NCBI GenBank assembly: GCA_946811185.2 | Contig: OX328103.1 | Span: forward strand, 1,488,001 to 1,552,000 | DNA from: Hippopus hippopus | Lineage: Eukaryota > Mollusca > Bivalvia > Cardiida > Cardiidae | Direction: 5' to 3' | DNA length: 64,000 bases | In this document: positions 55,749-64,000 of the stretch, piece after piece | Numbering within the stretch: the first letter of the stretch is position 1 | How the letters are laid out: every line of letters begins with the position of its first letter | Position numbers and translations under genes: made by a program | Notes under the pieces: model-generated | Told to the model about the DNA's origin: nothing | What the model saw: the letters and a program-made list of their open reading frames with translations, nothing else | Databases searched by the model: none

Positions 55749-55948
55749 AATGACCCTGGGGTAGAAGGCTTTAAAAATTTGTGGAAACAAGTAGAAAATG
55801 CTAGTTACCAGCATATTCTCCTTTTTCCACAATGTTTTCTACTATTTCAAATAGACACTTCAATCATTTGAAACACAACTTATTTGCCATCTGTAAGTGC
55901 TGTTAATTTCGACAAGTCAGGAATTTTGTCGACCTGTAAAGAGTTACA
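55749..55948 (-). repeat. T element, right terminus missing
   Basis: Starts TTAATGACCCTGGGG inside the usual right arm; hairpin centred on AGTTACC; left end complement at the right. Confidence 0.65.
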
Positions 55949-55949
55949 A

Positions 55950-56588
55950 GAATGCCAATAATCAGTTTGATAGAAATAGAAATTGGTTTCTTTTGATTAC
56001 CAGAGATGTTGAGCTGTGCTAATCTTTTTTGTAATTTAGGCAGATTTCTATTTTCTTCATGAGCACATAGGATCCTGACTATAGCACAAAATTTCAGATG
56101 TGATGAGATTTGTCTTTGATAGTTGTGTGAGATATTAATTCTAAACCATTACCGTCATTTGAAGGCGTTGGGCTACTGAGTAGCTATGGAGTTTCCCGCC
56201 AACAAAGACTGTTCACGGTTGTCTTCTAAATAAGTGGGACTGCTAGCTCTAGGTCTAAGCTCATGCAGTTCGTTGCACAGCTAGGGCGTTTCAAATAAAT
56301 TTTACCATCACTACTGGCTGGCTCATGCTGATCCATAATTGTAACTTTCTTATGTATGAAGTGTAAATAGACACGTAAGTTCGTTCAATGGACTCTTGTT
56401 GGAAAAAAAGGATCCAAAAATGTACACCAAAAATTATGTTGCAAATTAATCGATGCAAATTAGAAAATTATGTTTTTATTTCAGCAGATTTCTGTTTTCT
56501 TCAAGAGCACACGTTCAACTTTACAATAGCACAGAATTTTAAGACATGTCCATGTTGAAAGCACTGGCACTGGCACTGACACTGAAAA
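55950..56588. other. Unassigned stretch
   Basis: Two similar segments (TATAGCACAAAATTTCAGA and AATAGCACAGAATTTTAAGA) lie near 56080 and 56525. No gene signal recognised. Confidence 0.4.
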
Positions 56589-56589
56589 A

Positions 56590-56817
56590 TTAACTCTCTG
56601 ACAATGGACAAAATTTTAGACTCGTCTAAATGGATGGCAATTGCAGATGACACACTGAATGTTGCTCAAATGATGGAATTTGTCTTTGAATGAGAAGAAA
56701 ACATAATGAGAATAGAAGAAAACGCTGGTTACCAGCATTTTCTCCTTTTCCCACATTGTTTTCAAAAGCTCTCTCCCGAATGGTTGTTAAACTGGGGATT
56801 GTGTGAGAAAGGGTTAA
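56590..56817 (+). repeat. T element, full length
   Basis: TTAA at both ends; hairpin centred on GGTTACC; 228 bp; subtype with GCTCAAATGATGGAA. Confidence 0.88.
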
Positions 56818-57138
56818 ATTAGTAAATAGACCAAATTAATCTCAATTTCATGATTGCGATTGGCCAGAATGTCTCGGCCATGCGGACAACGTCCATCAGA
56901 ATTAGACTGTCTGTTTTGCGTTTTCTGATCTTGATCTATTCTGCCAGCAATCACAACTATAATTGTGAGAGAGGCTGGTTAGGGGTAAGGCATGTCAAGT
57001 GTTAATCTCAGAAAATCAAGTGTAGGCATGCATTTTGTGTTCTCTTAATGGAAAAGGTGGGGATTAGCATCGGAGTTCTCTCTGGAAATAACGGTGTCAT
57101 TTCAAAATGTAGCTCTGTTGGACGTATTCTATTTTAGA

Positions 57139-57378
57139 TTAACCGTTTACCACACATTTCTGAGTTTTAACGACCTTGTGGAAGAAGCCTTTTGAAAACA
57201 TTGTGGGATTTTTAAAGGTAAAAATGCTGGTAGCAGCATTTTCTCCTTTTCCCACAATATTTTCTACCCTATCAAAGAAAAATTGCATCAGTTGAGCTTC
57301 ACTGAAATTGTCGGCTGCATTTAATGCTTTCAATTAGGACAAAGTCTAAAATTTTGTTGTCTGGTGGTAAAGGGTTAC
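57139..57378 (-). repeat. T element
   Basis: TTAA left, TTAC right; the left arm of the hairpin carries a ~7-bp insertion (TTTTTAAAGG). A second degraded copy follows (57385-57612). Confidence 0.8.
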
Positions 57379-57655
57379 TTTATTAATAGTTTACCACACA
57401 ATCCCAAATTTTCATGATCTGCAAGAAGAAGGCTTTTGAAAAGAATATGGAAAAAGGAGAAAATGCTGGTGACTAGCATTTTCTCCCTTCCTTACAATGT
57501 TTTCCACCCTTACAAAGGCAAATTTCAGTTTTTGGTTCATGTTTAATATGTCATCTGCCAAGTACTCTCAACTTGGAATAGACTAAAAGGACGATTTAGC
57601 TGTGTGGTACAAAATTCTCCCAGACGACCCCTTGTTTCTGCCCTTGTGGAATATT

Positions 57656-57886
57656 TGGTTTGGTTTGTATTGGGGTTTAACGCCGTTTTAGCAGCATAGG
57701 TCATATCATGGCGGTCACTGAAGCACCAATGTGTTTCCTGGCTTTCTCGCACCAGTACTGACACAACTTTCTTTCCAAAGCCACTGACTACTTTTCTCAT
57801 AAGCATCAGAGGTGAGAGGCAAAAAATCACTGGAAAGAAATTTTGCTGCATGCAGGAATCGAACCTGCAACCTCCAGGTCACGAGC
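57656..57886 (-). repeat. tRNA-derived SINE, type A, head truncated
   Basis: TTTGTATTGGGGTTTAACGC tail, full body, B box GGTTCGATTCC; lost before the A box. Confidence 0.8.
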
Positions 57887-58260
57887 CTTGTGGAAGAGGG
57901 CTTTTGGAAATGTTGTGAGAAAAGAAGAAAATGCTGGTAACCAATGTGTGGGAACTTGGTCTTATGTGACTGGGGTTAACTAGCCTGGGTTCAAGCCCGA
58001 TCATTTTTTCCTCCTATATAAACAGACATTACTTTGTCTAGCAGAAGCGATATAACCTGTTTTGCTACAGATCTTTATGGACTGTGAAAAGAGACCAAAG
58101 GAGACCGCGATAAGGAGTGATTAAAATATTATTACCACCTGAACCCAGGCTAGGGGTTAACTTTTTACCAGACAACAAAATTTTAGACTGGTCCAACTTG
58201 ACAGCAGTTGCAGACGACAATATATGAATTTAGCTCAAATTTGTCTCTGAATTTGTCTCT

Positions 58261-58489
58261 TTAACCCTTTACCAAACAATCCCGGGTTTTCACCATCCTG
58301 GAAAGGAAGGCTTTTGAAAACATTGTGGGAAAAGGAGAAAATGCTGATAACCAGCATTTTCTCTTTTTTCCAACAATGTTTCCTACCCTACCAAAGACAA
58401 GTTCCACCATTTGAGTCCCATTTAAATCATCGTCTGCAAATGCTTTCAATTTGTACAAGTCCAAATTTTGTTGTCTGGTATAGGGTTAA
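58261..58489 (-). repeat. T element, full length, in a four-copy run
   Basis: TTAA 58261 and 58486; 229 bp. Preceded by a T left half (58159-58264), followed by 58486-58695 and a T right half (58696-58825). Confidence 0.88.
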
Positions 58490-58695
58490 CCCATTATCAC
58501 ACAATCCCGAGTTTTAACAACCCTGTAAGAGAAGGCTTTTGAAAACAATGTGGGAAAAGAAGAAAATGCTGGTAACCACAATGTTTTCTATCCGATCAAA
58601 AACAAAAATCATCATTTCAGTTACATTTAATTTGTCGTCTGCAAGTCCTTTCAATTTGGACCGGTCTAAATTTTTGTCGTTTGGTAATGAGTTAA
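58486..58695 (-). repeat. T element lacking the distal half of its hairpin
   Basis: TTAA at both ends; the sequence jumps from AATGCTGGTAACC directly to ACAATGTTTTC, removing about 20 bases of one arm. Confidence 0.8.
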
Positions 58696-58829
58696 GGGGT
58701 AGAAAACATTGTGGAAAAAGGAGAAAATGCTGGTTACCAGCATTTTCTCCTTTTCCCACAATGTTTTCAAAAGGCTTCTTTCTCAGGATAGTTAAAACTC
58801 TGGATTGTGTGGTAAAGGCTAAACTGGGA

Positions 58830-59318
58830 AGGTAAATGGCTTGGTGGTGGGGTATGATTTTAAAGTTAAGACAAAGCCTTCAAACAAGATTATCTATGCT
58901 GTTCATCCAGAATTTACTGTTTTCAAGTTGCTGTCAAAAAGAAGAATATTTTCCATTCCAAAGTGTCAGACTGTCAGGTTATGTTTTACTGGAAAATGTT
59001 AAATTATGCCAAGCCTGAAGGTATTATATAGTGACTTACAGCCATATTGCATTGAAGGTACCCTTTTTATCCATATGGCAAGAATGGTTTGTTTGTTTTA
59101 GATTCTGACATTGTCAGTTTACATTCTATAAGCCTTTTATCATGCCTGCACAGTGTTATTGTAGTATCAAACATGATTCCTAGAAAACAAGAACATTTTA
59201 TGGGTTTTCATGAACTTGTTACCTCATAAAGTAAATCTGCTGCAAAAACAGGAAATTGCTTAGATGGACCACTATCTTTGTTTACCACAATGTTTTAACT
59301 AAATAGTGTATTGTGAAA
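58830..59318. other. Unassigned stretch
   Basis: No gene or recognised repeat. Confidence 0.35.
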
Positions 59319-59320
59319 TG

Positions 59321-59552
59321 ATTGATTGTATTGGAGTTTAACACCGTTTTCACAGCTAAGGTCATATCACGGCAGTCAGTACACCTATGCATGTGTTTCC
59401 TGGCTTTCTCACCAATACTGACACAACTTTCTTTCCAAGTCACTGACCACTTTTCTCACATGCATAAGAGGTGCAAGGCAAAAAATCACCTAAAAGAAAG
59501 GTTGTCACAATCGGGTATCGAACTCACAACCACCAGGTCGCGAGTCAGATAT
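59321..59552 (-). repeat. tRNA-derived SINE, type A
   Basis: ATTGATTGTATTGGAGTTTA tail, core CACCAATACTGACAC, head remnant with GGTTGTGAGTTCGATACCC-like B box on -. Confidence 0.8.
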
Positions 59553-59835
59553 CTGTGACATGAAAGAAGTATTTATATTATATCTTGTGGGATGTGACAC
59601 TCAGAAAACAAATCGGATACAATTTTGCAGACATATTCAGCTGAGGTATGGGGATATAACAATTATCCCATAATAGATCTACAGTAATTTCAAGGCTAAC
59701 AGGAACAAAGCCATATAAATTCAGATACAAGATCAGATAGCACAGTTTTCTATGCTGTCTGGTCTTGTATCTATACTGTCTGCTGAATTGTATTTAGTTG
59801 CCTTCAGCATGGTACGTGCTAAAGTTTGTTGTAAA

Positions 59836-60042
59836 TCTTATCCTGCTACATAAAAGAAATAAAACTTTCAAGCTAATAGTAAAAATCGAAATGTTGCTGT
59901 GTGAAAGGTATTTTTGGAGGAAATATATCTCCTTATCGGACAGTGTAGATCCAAGATCAGACTACACATTCTGTGCAGTCTGATCTTGATCTATGCTGTC
60001 CGCAAAAGGTCATCGAGTTGTGCTTAGCTGTCTAAGTGTTAA
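59836..60042. repeat. P2 MITE, full length
   Basis: Ends TATCCTGCTACATAAAAG and GCTTAGCTGTCTAAG; long dyad AGATCCAAGATCAGACTAC with complement at 59946-59992. Confidence 0.8.
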
Positions 60043-60966
60043 AAAAGCAGTTCATAGAAGTAATAAATCAAAAATGAATTGTTTGACATACAGAAGCAGG
60101 GAGTTGGTTGTTAGGCATGTCAGAAATTCCCTTGCCGATAAAGGCCACATGCCAAACTGGTTGTAATTGCTTACGAACAGAAACAAGATGTTTTGAAAAT
60201 AAACAGGCTTATGATAGATTAACAAATTACCATAATTATTGCAGAAGGATGCACCTATAAAGGTAACACAGGTAAAACACATCATGGTGCTCTTTAAGCC
60301 TTCCCCCAAATAACAAATTTTGGATAATTCCAAATCGAAAGCATTTGCAGACCACAATGAAAATATTGTGGTGTCCATTGACCTGATATAGAGAGTTGGC
60401 CTCACAACCGTTAAGGTCCTGAGTACCCTGGGGTGGGTGTCAACTTTTGAACCATTCATTGGCCAACATTTGGGGTACGAGTACCGGTGTGGTTTCAAGG
60501 TTTTCAAGGAGGCAAAATTGAGAGAGATTAGCATAAGTTGCAAGAACTTGTTTCTCAGTCGATGTAAAATAAATGTTTAAAGTAGAACACTATGAAAAGG
60601 ACAAAATGTTGGATACCAACAGGATTGTAAAAGCAGGATTGTTTGGTAAGAGGTTAAATTAAATGACCAGTTTATATTTCTTTATACCCTTTACCAAGTT
60701 TTAACAACCCTGAGAGCAGAAGCTTTTGAAAATATTGTGGGAAAAGGAGAAAATGCTGAGAGCCAGCATTTTTTCCCTTTTTCCACAATGTTTTCTGAGA
60801 ACATTTCCAACATTTGCGACACATCTAAAATTGTTGTCTGCAAATGCTTTTAAATTAGATGAGTACAAAATTTTGTTGTTTGGTATAGAGTTAACTCTTT
60901 ACCAAACGACAAAATTTAAGACTTGCTCAAATTGAAAGCATTAGCAAATGACCATTCAAGGATTGC

Positions 60967-61195
60967 TTAACCCTTTACCACACAATGCCGACTTTTGACG
61001 CTCCTGGAAAAGAAGCCTTTTGAAAACATTGTGGGAAAAGAAGAAAATGCTGGTAACCAGCATTTTCTCCTTTTCCCACAATGTTTTCTACTCTATCAAA
61101 GAAAAATTACACCATTTGAGCCACATTGAAATTGTCGTCTGCAAATGCTTTCAATTTGGACAAGGCTAAAATTTTGTCATCTGGTAAAGGGTTAA
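60967..61195 (-). repeat. T element, full length, in a run of copies
   Basis: TTAA 60967 and 61192, perfect hairpin, 229 bp. It is preceded by 60685-60894 (-) and a left-end fragment 60891-60970, and followed by a truncated copy 61192-61342. Confidence 0.9.
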
Positions 61196-61500
61196 ATAGT
61201 GGAATTTTTCTTTGATCCAACAGAAAATGTGGGAAAGAAGAAAAATGCTGGTTACCAGTATTTTCTCCTTTTCCCACTATGTTTTCAATGGCTTATTTCT
61301 TCAAGGTTGTTAAAACCCATGATTGTATGGTAAAGGGTTAAACCAGGAAGTTACCAATGATATGAACCCAGTAGCTGATAAGCCATCATAGGCTTATTTG
61401 TTTGGAGTACATGTACATAGTTTCTGGTCAACAGGTATAAACACAATGAAACCAGAACTACCAGATATTAAAACATGTGTGAAAACTAAATGATCCTTGT

Positions 61501-61707
61501 TTAACTCTTTCCCAAACAATCCCTGGTTTTTACGATGCTGGGAAAGAAGGCTTTTGAAAACACTGCAGGAAAAGGAGAAAATGCTGGTAACATCTTTTCT
61601 ACCCTTTCATAGAAAAAAATCGTCATTTGCATTACATTCAATTTGTAGTCTGCAAAAGCTTTCAATTTGGTCTAGTCCAAAATTTTGTCGTTTGGGAAAG
61701 TTCTTAA
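61501..61707 (-). repeat. T element with shortened hairpin
   Basis: TTAA at both ends; the sequence passes from ATGCTGGTAACA to TCTTTTCTACCC, so one hairpin arm is missing. Confidence 0.8.
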
Positions 61708-61930
61708 CTCTACCACACAATCCCAAGTTTTAACGACCCTGAAGGGGAAAGCTTTTAAAAACATTGTGGGAAAAAGAGAAAATGCTAGTAACCAGCATTT
61801 TCTCCTTTTCCCACAATGTATTCTACCTTATCAAACACAGAAGTCATTTTTCATGCCACATTTGTTTTGTTGTCTGCAAGTGCTTTCAATTTAGACAAGT
61901 AAGAAGTTTTGTCGTTTTGTAAAGTGTTAA
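61704..61930 (-). repeat. T element, full length, sharing TTAA
   Basis: TTAA 61704 (shared with the preceding copy) and 61927; hairpin centred on AGTAACC; 227 bp. Confidence 0.88.
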
Positions 61931-61991
61931 ACATGGACGGTTAATGACCCTGAGGAAGAACTTGCTTTTGAAAACATCCTGATAAAATCTT

Positions 61992-62168
61992 TTAACCGTT
62001 CACTACACAATCCCGACTTTTAACGACCCTGTGAAAGAAGCCTTTTGAAAACATTGTGGGAAAAGGAGAAAATGTTGGTTACCAGCATTTTCTCCTTTTC
62101 CCAAAATGTTTCCAAAAGACTTCTTTCTCAAGGTTATTAAAAGTCTGGATTGTGTGGTAAAGGGTTCG
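61992..62168. repeat. T derivative, right-right: whole element is one palindrome
   Basis: Both ends are the T right terminus (CACTACACAATCCCGAC at the left, its counterpart GGATTGTGTGGTAAAGGG at the right). The two 88-bp halves pair throughout via the hairpin centred on GGTTACC. Confidence 0.8.
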
Positions 62169-62394
62169 GACTAAAAATCTAAGAAATGACCTGTAAATCA
62201 ACAGGTAGGCTGTAAGCTGAAAAGTGGTTGTTTGATGTCTTATCAAACACTTGAAGAAGTGGAGGCTAATCCCAGCTTCTGTTTTAGAATATCAAATTAC
62301 ATGACTCAACACTCAAAATTAATGGTCTTTTGGTCTTTTACAACTCTACCTTCTTCACCAGTACATTCCAGGTAGAGTACACTATAGGAGTAGC
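62169..62394. other. Unassigned stretch
   Basis: No gene or recognised repeat. Confidence 0.3.
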
Positions 62395-62960
62395 TTATGC
62401 TAGGTTCCCACTATCGCGAAATTAGTTACCAGAGCCACAATTTGCAATCCGCAGCTTATCGTGAAACTTTGGGGATTTTTTTGGTTTGGATACGAGCGGA
62501 TATGTGAGGAAACAATGAGTTGCGTTTGGATGCGATATAATTGCGATTGGTCAATTTCACTTCACATGACCTAGCTATGATGATCTGGTCTTATGTTCGT
62601 ATACGATTTATTCCGATCCGATGAGATTGTCCAGTTCAAGGCTGCGATTAAATCCTGATTTGATGCGATTATTACGAGCGGGGGTCACGAGTGATGACGA
62701 TGTAATACATGCAGGTATGTGTGGGTAAGTCCAGATACGTTTATTGCGAACCATTGCACTCTGTTTCGCTGAGATACGATTGCTGTCGTCATGCGTTTCA
62801 CGATCATATCCGAGGGAGAGCTGCCATTGGACCCCAATGAGTATATATGGGCCACGACCGTCCGTAGACTTCATTGTTTTTCTTCAAGACTGACTGCTGT
62901 GCAAGGGTCAGAACAGCGGTAGTCAGACAGTATTTTTTGGCGTGACCATGACTCGTAAAC
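62395..62960 (+). promoter_or_regulatory. Possible TATA promoter segment, unassigned
   Basis: This segment has higher GC and many short words with GCGAT/GATTGCGA, unlike its surroundings. A TATATAT lies at about 62842. It is followed ~100 bp later by an ATG at 62948 starting MTRKRKRPT before a stop. This could be the 5' end of a DNA transposon with its own promoter and basic N-terminal exon, but nothing downstream confirms it. Confidence 0.2.
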
Positions 62961-63203
62961 GAAAGAGGCCAACAATTTAGTTAGTTTTGTAGCCTCCCAG
63001 ACACATTCTACAAAAAATTGAAGTTATCTTGTTAATAGAAATATCAAATAGACCTACACACGATGTTAAGTTGAGAAAAGGATATGTACAATACCACAAT
63101 TTTCTATTTAGATTAAATTTATGTTTTCCAAATGAGAATTACTCCTTTTTACCCTTCCTATACACCATATAAATGTTCCATTCCATAGAAGAAGTAAGTG
63201 TAT

Positions 63204-63467
63204 TCAAGCGTTTTTGCTACATATCTTTAGGATAAATTTTAAACAAATTTTTTCTCTATTTTCAACCTCCCCTTTTGGCCCGACCGATCTATGCTTGCAG
63301 GCTTTTGGAAAAGCTTCTTGAGATGTTTCCAGAATCGTTGGTGTTGGAAAGCTGATACAAGTACAGGCTGAATGATCGATATTGAAGGGAGCATGTTCGT
63401 TTTCAACAGCACCTTGTACTGCTGCTACATTTCTTCCTTCGATTGTCCCTATGTAATGAAGTTTCAT
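63204..63467 (-). other. Unassigned open stretch, possible exon
   Basis: An 87-codon open frame lies in a segment free of the common repeats. Its middle (ENEHAPFNID, then ACTCIS and a PKGEVEN segment) is not low-complexity. A possible acceptor (GGACAG) lies just above it, but no convincing donor fixes its end. I do not recognise the family; it could be a remnant of a transposon gene or chance. Confidence 0.2.
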
Positions 63468-63697
63468 AAAATTCTGTCCAGGAGTTAAAGAGATATTGAT
63501 CCATAATTGAATTATGGTATTTTCTCCTTTCCCACAATGTTTTCAAAAGCATTTTTTTTTTCAAAAATTGATTTATTTGAACCACATTCCTTTTCCAACA
63601 AAATAATCTACCCGTTCAAAGACAAATATCCTTATTTTAGTCACATTTAACTTGTGTTCTGCAAAGTTCTCAATATTAACAAGCCTAAAATTTTGTT

Positions 63698-63930
63698 ACC
63701 TCTTTATTAAACCAAATTACAAAATTTAAAACTTGCCAAATTTGAAAGCATTTGCAGACAAAATATAAAATATAGCTCAAACAACAAGATTTGTCTTTGA
63801 TAAAATAGAAAACATAGTGGGGAATAGGAGGAAATGCTGGTTATCAGCATTTTCTCCTGTTCCCACTATGTTTTCAAAAGCCCTCTTTCTAAAGATCTTT
63901 AAGACTTGGTATTGTTTGGTAAAGTGTTAG
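63698..63930 (+). repeat. T element with matched arm changes
   Basis: Left end CTCTTTATTAAACCAAATTA, right end GTTTGGTAAAGTGTTAG. Both hairpin arms (63808-63875) carry CATAG instead of CATTG. A degraded copy lies to the left (63525-63700). Confidence 0.75.
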
Positions 63931-64000
63931 ATTCCAATTTATTTGCTTGATACAGTTTTAGCATTTATCATCAACATTTTGTGACAGGGAATGGCTAAAT

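Noticed and set aside
60052..60543. 163-codon frame on the - strand
   Set aside because: The middle matches the T left arm translated (SANAFDLE-type) and the rest has no recognisable domain or splice support.

Overview
This window is AT-rich animal nuclear DNA with very little coding sequence and a dense layer of old, nested repeats. The repeats (tRNA-derived SINEs sharing one 3' tail, palindromic MITEs, and tandem-repeat elements of pearl/Helentron-associated type) and an Iroquois/SPILE-like TALE homeobox exon point to a spiralian, most likely a bivalve mollusc. The species cannot be fixed from the sequence alone.

Only two protein-coding loci can be supported. (1) On the + strand at 5567-5843, a 3' coding exon carries a complete TALE homeodomain of Iroquois/SPILE type and stops 24 codons after it. 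(2) On the - strand, three exons of one gene can be joined in the same phase (phase 1): an LDL-receptor class A module (47359-47508), a transmembrane exon with a His/Gly/Ser-rich tail (27973-28260), and a terminal Tyr/Ser/His-rich exon with the stop codon (25294-25610). Together they read as the C-terminal ~251 residues of a single-pass membrane receptor with introns of about 2.4 and 19 kb. Its 5' exons were not found and may lie beyond the window.

Most of the rest is repeat. The dominant family, called T here, is a ~228-bp element bounded by TTAA. Its short terminal inverted repeats are of the CYCTTTACCA type, and it carries a near-perfect ~67-bp internal hairpin. I count more than 60 complete or broken copies by eye. 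Two copies sit inside other recognisable repeats exactly at a TTAA, which supports a piggyBac-like TTAA target; no transposase is present. Around these lie SINEs (several with clear target-site duplications), P1, P2, D and E palindromic MITEs, and long tandem-repeat elements beginning AACAAGAG, one with a 162-bp unit organised as a 648-bp higher-order repeat.

Layout: 1-5 kb SINEs and foldbacks; 5-6 kb TALE exon; 6-21 kb T, P1, P2 and D repeats, tandem tRNA-like units and 145-bp tandem repeats; 21-24 kb a multi-level nest; 24-28 kb minisatellite, last two receptor exons and a three-unit tRNA-like array in the intron; 28-47 kb large intron full of T elements; 47.4 kb LDLa exon; 49.4-51.4 kb pearl-like element; 52-64 kb T elements, SINEs and an unassigned segment near the right edge.
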